A stretch of DNA of 64,000 nt from the NCBI GenBank assembly GCA_965199005.1, contig CBDAQK010000006.1, positions 62,001 through 126,000 on the forward strand, written 5' to 3'. Positions 1 through 8,880 of this stretch are shown one piece after another. Numbering within the stretch: position 1 is the first letter of the stretch; every line of letters begins with the position of its first letter. A model generated the notes under the pieces. It saw only the letters and a list, made by a program, of their open reading frames with translations, did not search any database and had not been told where the DNA came from. A program made the position numbers and the translations under genes. This stretch comes from LMUY01 sp965199005 (GTDB lineage Bacteria; Pseudomonadota; Alphaproteobacteria; Acetobacterales; Acetobacteraceae).

Positions 1-1
1 C

Positions 2-805
2 GGCGGCAAGCAGGGCGAGTTCTTCTCCATGTCGGTGGAGGAGCGCAAGCGCCTATTCGAGCTGGGGGTGCAAGGCACTGGCGGTGGGGGCGCCACCATC
101 ATGTCCTGTTCCGACCAGAACATGGACGTGGTGCTGGACCTCGCAGAGCACGCGCAGGCAATCGGCGCCGATTACATCGTCGTGCATGCACCGGTGCTGC
201 ACTTCGTCGAAGACCGGGACGAGCTGCTCTACCAATACTACCGCCGTATCAGTGAGCAACTCGATATCGGCATCGCCCTCTGGAGTCATCCGGATAGCGG
301 GTATCTGATGTCACCCGAACTCTGCGCGCGGATTGCCGAGCTGCCGAATATCGTCGCCATCAAATACAGCGTGCCGCGCGAGATGTACAGCAGGTTGACG
401 CGGTTGGCGGGCGACAAGCTGATCGTCAGCACGGCGTCCGAGACGGAATGGCTCGACAACATCCTGGACCTGAATTGGCAGGTCTATCTCTGCTCCAGCC
501 CGCCTTACCTGCTGCAAACCGCCGAGGACCGGCGGATGCGCGATTACACCGACCTCGCCTTCGCCGGCAACGCGGACGCGGCGCGCCGGGTCAGGAATAG
601 CCTCGATCCGGTTCGCAAAGCCCTGGCCGGCTCGCGGCCCGGCGCGAAGCCACAATCGCACCAGAAATACTGGCAGGAGCTGCTGGGCCAGGCGGGGGGA
701 AGCGTCCGGCCGCCGATGCTGGAGTTGAGCCAGGCAGAGAGGGAGGCGATAGGCGCCGCCTTCCAGGCGAGCGGGTTGTCCACCGGTCGTCGCCGGGCTG
801 CATGA
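2..805 (+). CDS. DapA-family (class I aldolase/lyase) protein, 5' end missing
   Basis: The reading frame is open from the first bases of the window, so the true start lies upstream; 267 codons are visible. The fold family is shown by the Schiff-base lysine in NIVAIKYSVP (Lys codon at 362) and by the spacing to an upstream LWSHPDSGY segment. In true dihydrodipicolinate synthases that segment is YNxPSRTG; here the conserved Tyr is Trp and the pyruvate-carboxylate-binding Arg is absent, so lysine biosynthesis is unlikely. Family members include other pyruvate-dependent aldolases, hydratase-aldolases and decarboxylating lyases. The next gene, a 3-hydroxyanthranilate dioxygenase, starts 20 bases after the stop, so a role in aromatic or amino-acid catabolism is a reasonable inference. 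The exact substrate cannot be read from sequence. Confidence 0.8.
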   Translation, partial: GGKQGEFFSMSVEERKRLFELGVQGTGGGGATIMSCSDQNMDVVLDLAEHAQAIGADYIVVHAPVLHFVEDRDELLYQYYRRISEQLDIGIALWSHPDSGYLMSPELCARIAELPNIVAIKYSVPREMYSRLTRLAGDKLIVSTASETEWLDNILDLNWQVYLCSSPPYLLQTAEDRRMRDYTDLAFAGNADAARRVRNSLDPVRKALAGSRPGAKPQSHQKYWQELLGQAGGSVRPPMLELSQAEREAIGAAFQASGLSTGRRRAA

Positions 806-825
806 CAAGTGGGAAGGAACGCATC

Positions 826-1368
826 ATGACGTTGCGCAAGCCATTCAATTTCAAGGCTTGGATCGACGAGCACAGCCATTTGCTGAAACCCCCGGTGGGC
901 AACAAGCTGGTGTTTGAAGACGCCGGCATGATCGTCCAGGTGGTCGGCGGGCCCAACCAACGGGTGGATTTCCACGACGATCCCGTGGAGGAGTTCTTCT
1001 ACCAGCTTCGGGGGGACATGATCCTCAAAGTTGCCGATGGCGGCCAGATCGAGGATGTGCGGATCCGTGAGGGAGATGTGTTCATGCTGCCGCCCCATGT
1101 CCGTCATTCGCCGCAACGCCCCGTCGTGGGCTCGGTCGGCCTGGTGGTGGAGGGGGCCCGGCGCCCCGATGACCATGACGGCTTCGAGTGGTTTTGCTTC
1201 CAGTGCCACGGCCTGGTCTACCGGATCGAGGTCGCCGTGAAGGACATCGTGAAGGATTTGCCGCCGCTTTACCAGGCGTTTTACGCGGACGAGGGCAAGC
1301 GGACCTGTCCCCATTGCGGGACGCTGCACCCGGGGAAGCAGCCGCCACCGGGCTGGGTCCGCGCGTGA
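826..1368 (+). CDS. nbaC: 3-hydroxyanthranilate 3,4-dioxygenase
   Basis: A 180-residue cupin dioxygenase that opens the ring of 3-hydroxyanthranilate with O2 to give 2-amino-3-carboxymuconate semialdehyde (kynurenine or 2-nitrobenzoate pathways). Catalytic iron ligands fit His50, Glu56 (in FHDDPVEEFF) and His94 (in PPHVRHSPQ). The second, rubredoxin-like iron site typical of the bacterial enzyme is present as Cys124/Cys127 (CFQC) and Cys161/Cys164 (CPHC). Length matches the family. I chose the ATG at 826 because GGGAAGGA at 811-818 is a good ribosome-binding site; an in-frame ATG at 802 overlaps the previous stop. No aminocarboxymuconate-semialdehyde decarboxylase, kynureninase or kynurenine monooxygenase lies in the window, so the pathway would have to be completed elsewhere. 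Confidence 0.93.
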   Translation: MTLRKPFNFKAWIDEHSHLLKPPVGNKLVFEDAGMIVQVVGGPNQRVDFHDDPVEEFFYQLRGDMILKVADGGQIEDVRIREGDVFMLPPHVRHSPQRPVVGSVGLVVEGARRPDDHDGFEWFCFQCHGLVYRIEVAVKDIVKDLPPLYQAFYADEGKRTCPHCGTLHPGKQPPPGWVRA

Positions 1369-1462
1369 GGCGGCGTCGGTAAGCGAGACCTTAAGATCCA
1401 GGCCGCGGTCCGCTCCGGCCGGCCATGCCGCAACATTCCAACTTTGCCACAAAGGAACACAC

Positions 1463-2683
1463 ATGACCTCGCCCGTGGATCAGGACCGCCCAACTTTGGC
1501 TGTGACGACGCGACGCACGGTGCTGGCCGGCGCGGCCGGGCTGGGCCTCACCAGGGCGCTGGGGCGGGCGAGGGCGCAGGGCGCTAAGCTGAAGATTGGC
1601 ATGATCACCACCTTGTCGGGGCCGGGCGGCTATTTGGGACAGGAAATCCGGGACGGGTTTCAACTCGCCCTGGACATGGCGGGCGGATCACTCGGCGGCG
1701 CAGCGGTGCAATTGATGGTGGAGGATGATGCGTTCAAGCCGGCGCAGGCCAAGCAGATCGCCGACCGTTTCTACCAGAACGAGGGCATCCGGCTGTTCAC
1801 CGGCATCGTTTTCAGCAACGTGCTCGCCGCTGCGGTGCCCGACCTGCTGGACCAGGATGCGGTGTATGTCAGCCCAAACGCCGCGCCGTCCAGCTTCTCC
1901 GGCAAGGACTGCAACAAGAACTACTATGTCGTGAGCTGGAACAACGATAGCCTGCACGAGGCCGGGGGCGCCAACGCGAACCGGCTCGGCTACAAGCGTA
2001 TGGTGCTGCTCGCCGCCAACTACGAGGCTGGGAAGGACGCGCTGACCGGATTCAAGCGCACGTACAAGGGCGAGGTGATCAAGGAGATATACACCCGCCT
2101 GGACCAGACCGACTACGCGACCGAGATGGCGGAAATCCGGGCCGCCGATCCAGACGCCGTTTACCAGTTCCATCCAGGCGGCTTAGGCATAGCCTTCCTG
2201 AGGCAGTATCAGCAGGCCGGGCTGCTTGGAAAGATCCAGATGACGGTCGCAGAGCCGGGCATGGACCAGACCATCATGACTGCGCTGGGCGACGCCGCCG
2301 TGGGTGTGACGGTCGCGTCGCATTGGTGTGCGGATTTCGACAATCCCGCCAACCACGCCTTCGTCGACGGTTTCACCAAGGCCTACAAGCGCGTGCCCAC
2401 CACCTACGCCAGCCAGGGCTATGACGCGGCACTGGCAATTGCGGCGGCGCTGAAGGGCACCGGCGGGAAATTCACCGGTCCAGACGCCTTCCGCACTGCC
2501 ATGCTGCCGGCCAAGTTCGACTCGGTGCGCGGATTCTTTGCTTTCGGCAACAATCAGAGCCCGATCCAAGACTGGTATGGGCTGGAGGTGGAGCGCGGCG
2601 CACATGGCAAGCCAGTGCTGCTAACCAAGGTCAAGACCTTGACCCATTATGGCGATGCCTACTCCGCGCAGTGCAAGCTGTGA
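1463..2683 (+). CDS. Branched-chain-type ABC transporter substrate-binding protein
   Basis: Periplasmic binding protein of the LivJ/LivK (Peripla_BP_6) type, 406 residues. The N-terminus carries a twin-arginine-like leader, TTRRTVLAGAAG, ending near RARAQG, so export by Tat is likely. The mature part begins KLKIGMITTLSGPGG, the usual first beta strand and ligand loop. AAAGGA at about 1450-1455 supports the ATG at 1463. It heads a five-gene transporter operon (two permeases and two ATPases follow without gaps). Many proteins of this group bind aromatic or other carboxylates rather than Leu/Ile/Val; sitting next to a 3-hydroxyanthranilate dioxygenase and hut genes, an aromatic acid or amino-acid breakdown product is a plausible ligand, but this is inference. 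Confidence 0.9.
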   Translation: MTSPVDQDRPTLAVTTRRTVLAGAAGLGLTRALGRARAQGAKLKIGMITTLSGPGGYLGQEIRDGFQLALDMAGGSLGGAAVQLMVEDDAFKPAQAKQIADRFYQNEGIRLFTGIVFSNVLAAAVPDLLDQDAVYVSPNAAPSSFSGKDCNKNYYVVSWNNDSLHEAGGANANRLGYKRMVLLAANYEAGKDALTGFKRTYKGEVIKEIYTRLDQTDYATEMAEIRAADPDAVYQFHPGGLGIAFLRQYQQAGLLGKIQMTVAEPGMDQTIMTALGDAAVGVTVASHWCADFDNPANHAFVDGFTKAYKRVPTTYASQGYDAALAIAAALKGTGGKFTGPDAFRTAMLPAKFDSVRGFFAFGNNQSPIQDWYGLEVERGAHGKPVLLTKVKTLTHYGDAYSAQCKL

Positions 2684-2684
2684 C

Positions 2685-3599
2685 GTGAGCCTGGCCGTCG
2701 AGCAGGCGCTGAACGGTATCCAACTCAGCGCCATGCTATTCCTGCTCTCCGCCGGGCTGACGCTGGTGTTCGGCATCATGGGCGTGATCAATCTTGCCCA
2801 CGGCTCGCTGTACATGGTTGGCGCCTATGCCGCGGCCTGGACGGCGGCGAAAACGGGATCGTTCGCGCTTGCGGCGGTGGCCGCCGTCGGCGGCGCCGCC
2901 ATCGTGGGCATGGCGCTCGAGGTGTCGGTGCTGCGCCGCCTCTATGCACGGGACCATGTGGACCAGGTGTTGGCGACGTTCGGCTTGGTGCTGTTCTTCA
3001 ACCAGGCGATCGCCTTGCTGTTCGGCCGCCAGCCGGTGTTCATGGCGCTGCCGTCCGCATTGGCTGGCACCGTGCTGATACCGCCGGGCGTTCCCTACCC
3101 GGCATTCCGGCTGATGATTATTGTCGTGGTGATCCTCGTCGCGATCATGCTGTGGCTGTTCATCGGCTACACCCGCGCCGGCATGCTGGTCCGCGCCGGC
3201 GCCACTAGCCGAGACATGGTGCGCGCGCTGGGCGTCCCCATCCGAGGCCTGTACACCCTGGTGTTCGGCCTAGGCGCGGCGTTGGCCGGGCTGGCGGGGC
3301 TGCTGGCCGGACCCCTGTACACTGTGCAGGTCGGGATGGGGGAGCAAATCCTGATTTCGACCTTTGTCGTCATCGTGATCGGCGGCGTCGGCTCCATCCG
3401 CGGCGCGTTCGCCGGCGCGTTGCTGGTGGGCGTCATGGACACGCTGATGCGCAGCGTGGTGCCGGGTATGCTGCACAGGGTCATGGAGGGGGCGGACGCG
3501 GACGCGCTCAGTGCGGGCCTCGCCTCCATGGGCATGTACCTGCTGATGGCGGTGGTGCTGCTGGTGCGGCCGCGCGGACTGCTCCCTGCCTATGTCTGA
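2685..3599 (+). CDS. livH: Branched-chain-type ABC transporter permease (LivH family)
   Basis: Integral membrane permease of 304 residues with about eight hydrophobic segments. It carries the family landmarks GLTLVFGIMGVINLAHGS near the N-terminus and VIVIGGVGSIRGAFAGA near the C-terminus. The GTG at 2685, one base after the stop of the binding-protein gene, is the likely start because family members begin shortly before the first membrane segment; an ATG at 2649 would lie inside the upstream gene. It overlaps the next permease gene by eight bases, which indicates translational coupling. Confidence 0.9.
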   Translation: MSLAVEQALNGIQLSAMLFLLSAGLTLVFGIMGVINLAHGSLYMVGAYAAAWTAAKTGSFALAAVAAVGGAAIVGMALEVSVLRRLYARDHVDQVLATFGLVLFFNQAIALLFGRQPVFMALPSALAGTVLIPPGVPYPAFRLMIIVVVILVAIMLWLFIGYTRAGMLVRAGATSRDMVRALGVPIRGLYTLVFGLGAALAGLAGLLAGPLYTVQVGMGEQILISTFVVIVIGGVGSIRGAFAGALLVGVMDTLMRSVVPGMLHRVMEGADADALSAGLASMGMYLLMAVVLLVRPRGLLPAYV

Positions 3600-4581
3600 G
3601 GCCGCATTGCTGTCTGCGCATCGCCGAGCCGGCAGCCGGACGGCAATGCTGCCGTGGCTGGGCGTGCTGCTGGTGCTTGCGATACCGTTCCTGGTGCAGG
3701 CGACGGGGATGCCCTCGCTGCTCGGTCTTGCCACAAGGATCGCCATCGCCGCTCTGGCTGCGGCAGGGCTTAACTTGCTGGTGGGCTATGGCGGCCTCGT
3801 CAGCTTCGGGCACGCCGCGTATTATGGGCTTGGCGCCTACACGGTTGCCATCCTGAACGCGCAATTCGTGTCCGGCGACCTGATGCTTGGCCTCATTCCC
3901 GGCACCAATCAGCTATGGATCACGCTGCCGGCTGCAATCCTGGTCAGCGGTCTCGTTGGGGCGGGGCTCGGTGCGCTGTGCCTGCGCACGGCGGGCGTCC
4001 AGTTCATCATGATCACGCTCGCCTTCGCGCAGATGCTGTATTTCCTGTTCGTCTCGATGAAGGCGTATGGCGGGGATGACGGGCTGCTGATGCGCCGCGC
4101 CAACGTCGCGCCATTCCTGAACCTGCGCGACGGCACGACGATGTACTATCTCGCTGCGGCGTGTTTGCTGGCCTTTCTTGGCCTGACGGGCCGCTTCATG
4201 CGGTCCCGCTTCGGCCGCGTGATTGCCGGATTGCGGCAGAGCGAGCGGCGCATGGCGGCGCTCGGGATCACGACCTACCCCTACAAGCTTGCCATTTTCG
4301 TGCTGGCCGCCATGGGCGCAGGCTTGGCGGGCGCGCTGATGGCCAACGATGCCCGGTTCATCAGCCCGGACATGATGCACTGGTCGCAATCCGGCGACTT
4401 CCTGATCATGGTCGTGATCGGGGGCAGTGGCCGGCTGTGGGGCCCGGTGCTCGGCGCCACCGTGCTGATCGGGCTGGAGACGGTGCTGGCAGGTTGGACC
4501 GAGTATTGGGAGATCATCCTTGGCCCGATCCTGGTCCTGGTGGCACTCCGGCAGCCGGGTCTGCTGCGGTTCCCCCGGTGA
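3592..4581 (+). CDS. livM: Branched-chain-type ABC transporter permease (LivM family)
   Basis: Second membrane subunit, 329 residues, with LNLLVGYGGLVSFGHAAYYG (the LivM signature) and MVVIGGSGRLWGPVLGA near the C-terminus, the coupling region that contacts the ATPase subunits. It pairs with the LivH-type protein encoded just upstream. Its TGA overlaps the GTG start of livG (GTGA at 4578-4581), so the operon is tightly coupled. Confidence 0.9.
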   Translation: MSEAALLSAHRRAGSRTAMLPWLGVLLVLAIPFLVQATGMPSLLGLATRIAIAALAAAGLNLLVGYGGLVSFGHAAYYGLGAYTVAILNAQFVSGDLMLGLIPGTNQLWITLPAAILVSGLVGAGLGALCLRTAGVQFIMITLAFAQMLYFLFVSMKAYGGDDGLLMRRANVAPFLNLRDGTTMYYLAAACLLAFLGLTGRFMRSRFGRVIAGLRQSERRMAALGITTYPYKLAIFVLAAMGAGLAGALMANDARFISPDMMHWSQSGDFLIMVVIGGSGRLWGPVLGATVLIGLETVLAGWTEYWEIILGPILVLVALRQPGLLRFPR

Positions 4582-5330
4582 CGCCTCCGCTGCTACAGCT
4601 GCGCGGCGTGTCCAAGCGGTTCGGCGGCCTGTTGGCGACCAACGACGTCTCGCTCGACGTGGGGCCCGGCGAGGTGCATGCGCTGATCGGCCCGAACGGC
4701 GCCGGCAAGACGACGCTGATCGGCCAGATCACGGGTGAGTTGCGGCCCGATGGCGGCAGCATCCGGTTCGCTGGCATCGATCTGCTGCCGCTGAGCGCCC
4801 CCCGCCGCGCCCGCCTTGGCTTAGGGCGTACCTTCCAGATCACCCAGCTACTGCCGGACGAGACCGCGCTCGACAACGTCGCCATCGCCGTGCAGGCCCA
4901 TCAGGGCCACTCCTTCCGCTTGTGGCGTGACGCACGCAAGGACCCAGCGCTATCAGACCCGGCGCAGCAGGTACTGGCAGAGGTGGGCCTGCTGCCCCGC
5001 GCCTGGGTGCGCGTCGCTGATCTAGCGCATGGCGAGCGCAAGCAACTGGAGTTGGCGGTGGCATTGGCGATGCGCCCGCGCCTGCTCGTGCTGGATGAAC
5101 CGATGGCAGGCCTCGGCCCGGTCGAAAGCCACGCGATGACGGCGACGCTCGCAAGGCTGAAGGGCAGTGTCGCGATGCTCCTTGTGGAACACGACATGGA
5201 CGCAGTGTTCGCACTCGCGGACCGGGTCACGGTGCTGGTCTATGGTGCCGTTCTCGCCAGCGGGCCGCCCAGCGACATCCGGCAGGACCCGGTGGTGCTG
5301 GCCGCTTACCTCTCTGAAGAGGTGGTGTGA
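4578..5330 (+). CDS. livG: Branched-chain-type ABC transporter ATPase (LivG family)
   Basis: Cytoplasmic ATPase of 250 residues: Walker A GPNGAGKTTL, a divergent signature loop LAHGERKQLELA in place of LSGGQ, Walker B LLVLDEPMAGL and the switch histidine in LLVEHDMD, all typical of LivG. The frame stays open far upstream, but homology begins at the GTG at 4578 (VTPPLLQLRGVSKRFGG), which overlaps the livM stop. The longer frame from 4161 is a shadow of livM. Confidence 0.92.
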   Translation: MTPPLLQLRGVSKRFGGLLATNDVSLDVGPGEVHALIGPNGAGKTTLIGQITGELRPDGGSIRFAGIDLLPLSAPRRARLGLGRTFQITQLLPDETALDNVAIAVQAHQGHSFRLWRDARKDPALSDPAQQVLAEVGLLPRAWVRVADLAHGERKQLELAVALAMRPRLLVLDEPMAGLGPVESHAMTATLARLKGSVAMLLVEHDMDAVFALADRVTVLVYGAVLASGPPSDIRQDPVVLAAYLSEEVV

Positions 5331-6025
5331 TGCTGGACGTGTCCGGGCTGCAGGCTGCGTATGGCAGCAGCCAGGTTCTATTCGACGTCAGCCTCCGCGT
5401 TGGCGCCGGGGAGGTGGTGACGCTGCTCGGCCGCAACGGCATGGGCAAGACCACGACCGTGCGCGCCATCATGGGGCTGACCCGGCCCCGTGGTGGCGCC
5501 GTGCGCTTCGGCGGCGTCTCGATCGCCGGGCAGGCGCCAGAAGCGGTGGCCCGGCGCGGCATCGGCCTGGTGCCGGAGGGCCGCCACGTCTTCCCGACCC
5601 TCACCGTGGCGGAGAACCTGGTCGCCACCGCGCGGGGCGGACGGGCGGCGCGGTGGACGCTGCCAGAGGTGTTCGCGCATTTCCCTCGCCTGCAGGAGCG
5701 CAGGGGACAACTCGCCCGCACCCTGTCCGGTGGCGAGCAGCAGATGCTGGCGATTGGGCGGGCACTGATGACCAACCCGACGCTGCTTATTCTCGACGAG
5801 GCAACGGAGGGCCTGTCCCCCGTCATCCGCGGTGAGATTTGGTCGATGATCCGGGTGCTGAAGGCGGAGGGTTTGGCGATCCTGCTGATCGACAAGAACC
5901 TGACCGTCTTGAAGCAACTGGCCGACCGCCACTACGCCCTGCAGAAAGGGCGCACGGTGTGGTCCGGTGATCGTGCTGCGCTCCAGGCCGACGCGGCGGC
6001 CGTGCAAGGTTTCATCGGCCTTTGA
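5330..6025 (+). CDS. livF: Branched-chain-type ABC transporter ATPase (LivF family)
   Basis: Second ATPase subunit, 231 residues: Walker A GRNGMGKTTT, signature LSGGEQQMLAIGRAL, Walker B LLILDEATEGLSP. The usual LivF switch histidine region reads LLIDKNLTVL, so the H-loop histidine appears to be replaced by Lys, seen in some LivF homologues. The ATG at 5330 shares its A with the livG stop; a GTG at 5327 is an alternative. This gene completes the transporter, and the hydrolase gene follows 17 bases later, suggesting one transcript. Confidence 0.9.
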   Translation: MLDVSGLQAAYGSSQVLFDVSLRVGAGEVVTLLGRNGMGKTTTVRAIMGLTRPRGGAVRFGGVSIAGQAPEAVARRGIGLVPEGRHVFPTLTVAENLVATARGGRAARWTLPEVFAHFPRLQERRGQLARTLSGGEQQMLAIGRALMTNPTLLILDEATEGLSPVIRGEIWSMIRVLKAEGLAILLIDKNLTVLKQLADRHYALQKGRTVWSGDRAALQADAAAVQGFIGL

Positions 6026-6042
6026 CGCAGGAGGATAACAAG

Positions 6043-6888
6043 ATGACTCCCTCTCCCGGCCTGCTGCCCCTGTACTGGGATCAGATCGAACTGGACCGGC
6101 AATACAGCGCGCGCAATACCGTGCACGACGCCCTGGCGATCACCGCCGGGTATGGCATCCGCACGCGCGCGGTGCAGGCGCGCGTCGGCTGCCACGCCGG
6201 CATCGCCTATGGCCCGAGCGAGCCGGAGCGGCTGGACGTGTATCCCGCCGGCCCGGGGGCGCCGGTCTTCGTGTTCATTCATGGGGGCTACTGGCGCATG
6301 CTGGACGCCTCCGACTCCGGCTTCATGGCGGAGGCGATGGGCCAAGCCGGCATCTGCACCGTGGCGGTGAACTACGCACTTGCCCCGTCCGTGACCCTGG
6401 ACGAGATCGTGCGCCAGTGCCGCGCCGCGCTCGATTGGGTGCATGCCAATATCGCCGCGCATGGCGGCGACCCGGCCCGCATCCATGTGGGCGGCAGCTC
6501 CGCCGGGGCGCATCTCGCCGCTATGTTGGCCGGTCCCGACGAGGGCCGCATCCGAGGGCTGACCCTGCTGAGCGGGCTCTACGACCTGACCCAAATCCCC
6601 CACACCCATGTGAACGAATGGATGCGGCTGGACGCGGCGGCGGCGGCGCGCAACAGCCCGCTCTGGCGCCTGCCTCGCCCGGGCACCCGCATCGTGGGCA
6701 GCTACGCGCCGAAAGAGACGGACGAGTTCAAGCGGCAGAGCGAGGTGTATTTTGCGGCCTGCCACGCCACCGGTTGCGCCGTGACCGTGGTGCCGGTGCC
6801 GGGCAGCAACCATTTCGACATTCCGTTCGAGTTAGCCGATCCGCAGTCCCGGCTTAGTCTGGCCGTTCGCCAAGCCATTGCTGCGTGA
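6043..6888 (+). CDS. Alpha/beta hydrolase, arylformamidase-like
   Basis: A 281-residue serine hydrolase. The oxyanion-hole motif FIHGGYWRMLD and the nucleophile elbow GGSSAGAHLA are those of the HSL/KynB-type branch that includes eukaryotic-type kynurenine formamidases; a C-terminal GSNHFD supplies the likely catalytic His. AGGAGG at 6028-6033 fixes the ATG at 6043 over an upstream TTG. With 3-hydroxyanthranilate dioxygenase in the same cluster, removal of a formyl or acyl group from an aromatic amine is an attractive role, but an esterase or amidase acting on the ligand of the adjacent transporter is equally possible. Confidence 0.75.
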   Translation: MTPSPGLLPLYWDQIELDRQYSARNTVHDALAITAGYGIRTRAVQARVGCHAGIAYGPSEPERLDVYPAGPGAPVFVFIHGGYWRMLDASDSGFMAEAMGQAGICTVAVNYALAPSVTLDEIVRQCRAALDWVHANIAAHGGDPARIHVGGSSAGAHLAAMLAGPDEGRIRGLTLLSGLYDLTQIPHTHVNEWMRLDAAAAARNSPLWRLPRPGTRIVGSYAPKETDEFKRQSEVYFAACHATGCAVTVVPVPGSNHFDIPFELADPQSRLSLAVRQAIAA

Positions 6889-7034
6889 CGACGCTCAGCA
6901 TCGGTGTTGCCGGGCTCGCATGGACCCGACGCCCTGGAGCGAATGCGCGCCGGCGACGTCACTGATCTCGCGGCATTCCGGATCGATCTCGATGCAGCCG
7001 GGTCGCCTTGGGGCTGAGACGTGCCTTATTTCCA

Positions 7035-7058
7035 TATCCTAGATTCGAACTTAGGATA
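7035..7058. promoter_or_regulatory. 24-bp imperfect palindrome upstream of the hut genes
   Basis: Arms TATCCTA and TAGGATA flank a central TTCGAA; 20 of 24 positions are symmetric. It lies about 80-100 bases before the hutI remnant, in the only sizeable non-coding gap (6889-7139) of the otherwise tightly packed operon, so it is a candidate repressor-binding site for hutI'-hutH-hutU. It does not resemble the published Pseudomonas HutC site, and no hutC-like gene is in the window. Confidence 0.5.
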
Positions 7059-7139
7059 AAAGTAAGCCCATGATACAGCGCGCCCCGTTGGCCAAGGGCG
7101 CTGCGGATACGAATAGACATAACAGAACGGGACGATGCC

Positions 7140-7355
7140 ATGGGGGTCGACACTGTTTGGTACAACGCCCGCCTCGCCGCGCTGGATTCGGCTCTGCCCG
7201 GGTTGTGCGTCGTCGAGCAGGGGGCGGCCGCCTGTGCCGAGGGCCGCATCGCTTTCGCCGGGTTGCTGGCGATTTGGGATATCGGCGCGCCCGCGGAACT
7301 GGTTTGGCGCATCGGCTTCAATCCCCTTCACCGCCGGGTTTGGAGGGGCGCATGA
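7140..7355 (+). pseudogene. hutI: hutI remnant: imidazolonepropionase with internal deletion
   Basis: A 71-codon frame whose first ~40 residues (MGVDTVWYNARLAALDSA..., GRIAFAG) match the N-terminus of imidazolonepropionase, and whose last ~30 residues (IWDIGAPAELVWRIGFNP...) match its C-terminus. The ~330 residues between them, including the metal-binding and catalytic core of the amidohydrolase barrel, are missing. The join is in frame near 7262-7268. The stop overlaps the hutH start as ATGA, exactly as an intact hutI would be coupled to hutH. The product cannot be an active hydrolase. Either step three of histidine degradation is lost or another copy exists elsewhere; an assembly collapse is unlikely but possible. 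Confidence 0.85.
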
Positions 7356-8880
7356 CGATGCTGACGCCTGGCGCGGTCACCTTGGACCAATGGCGGGCGG
7401 TGTATCACGGGGCGGATCCCGCGCTGGACCGTGCCTGCATCCCGGCGGTGCGGGCCGGCGCCGCCGCACTCGGGCGCATTCTGGTGCGTGGCGAGCCGGT
7501 GTACGGCATCAACACCGGGTTCGGCAAACTCGCCTCCGTTCGGATCGAGGCAGACGCCTTGGCGCAGTTGCAGTTGAACATAGTGCTGTCCCACGCCGCG
7601 GGCGTAGGCGACCCGATGCCCGTATCCGTGGCACGGCTCATGATGGCGCTAAAATTGTGCAGCCTCGCGCAAGGCGCCTCCGGCGTGCAGCCCGGCGTGC
7701 TCGGATTGCTGGAGGGAATGCTGAGCCGTGGCGTGGTGCCGGTGGTACCGACCAAGGGTTCGGTCGGCGCGTCCGGCGATCTGGCGCCGCTGGCGCATAT
7801 GACCATGGCCATGGTCGGACAGGGCGAGGCGATGCTGGATGGCGCGATCCTCCCATCCGCTACGGCGCTGGACCGGGTGGGGCTCAGCCCGATCGTGCTC
7901 GGCCCGAAGGAGGGGCTGGCGCTGCTGAATGGCACCCAGTTCTCCACCGCCTACGCCCTGGCTGGACTGTTCGAGGCGGAGGCGCTGCTGCGCGCCGGGC
8001 TGCTGACGGGCGCGCTGTCCACCGACGCAGCCTGCGGCTCCGATACGCCGTTCGACCCCCGTATCCACGCCCTGCGCCGCCACGCCGGGCAGGGTGAGGT
8101 GGCGGCGGCGCTGCGGGCCTTGCTGGCGGGCAGCGCCATTCGCCAATCCCATCTGGTGGATGACGAGCGCGTGCAGGACCCTTACTGCCTGCGCTGCCAG
8201 CCGCAGGTGATGGGGGCCGTGCTGGACCTGCTGCGCCAGGCCGCCGACACGCTGGGCACAGAGGCCAACGGCGTGTCGGACAACCCGCTCATCTTCGCCG
8301 ATACCGACGAAGCCTTGTCTGGCGGCAATTTCCACGCCGAACCCGTGGCCTTCGCAGCCGATATGATCGCGCTGGCGCTCTGTGAGGTCGGCAGCATGTC
8401 GGAACGCCGCATCGCCATGCTGATCGACCCGGCGCTCTCGGGCCTGCCGGCATTCCTGACGCAACGGCCGGGGCTGCATTCCGGTTTCATGATCCCGCAA
8501 GTGACCGCGGCCGCCCTGGTGTCGGAGAACAAGCAGCGCGCCACGCCGGCCAGCGTCGATAGCATCCCGACCTCCGCCAACCAGGAGGATCATGTGTCGA
8601 TGGCGGCGCATGGCGCACGGCGATTGCTGCCGATGGCAGCCAACCTGGCCGGCGTGCTTGGCATCGAGTTGCTGGCCGCTGCGCAAGGCTGCGATTTCCA
8701 TGCTCCCCTATCCTCCAGCCCGGTACTGGAGCAGGTTCGGTCCCGGCTGCGCGCCGTCGTGCCGCGGTTGGACGAAGACCGCTACATGGCTCCTGATATC
8801 GCCGCCGCGACGGCCTTGGTTCGCGGCAACGCCCTTCTGCCGCCGGGGCTCAACCTGCCCGGCCTGACACGGAGCGCCGC

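Noticed and set aside
4161..4577. Long N-terminal extension of livG inside livM
   Set aside because: It is the shadow frame of the LivM permease; ATPase homology begins at the GTG at 4578.
7070..7351. In-frame upstream extension of hutH to 7070
   Set aside because: The extension lies over the hutI remnant in another frame, has no homology to histidine ammonia-lyase, and the ATG at 7352 gives the usual protein length and an ATGA overlap.
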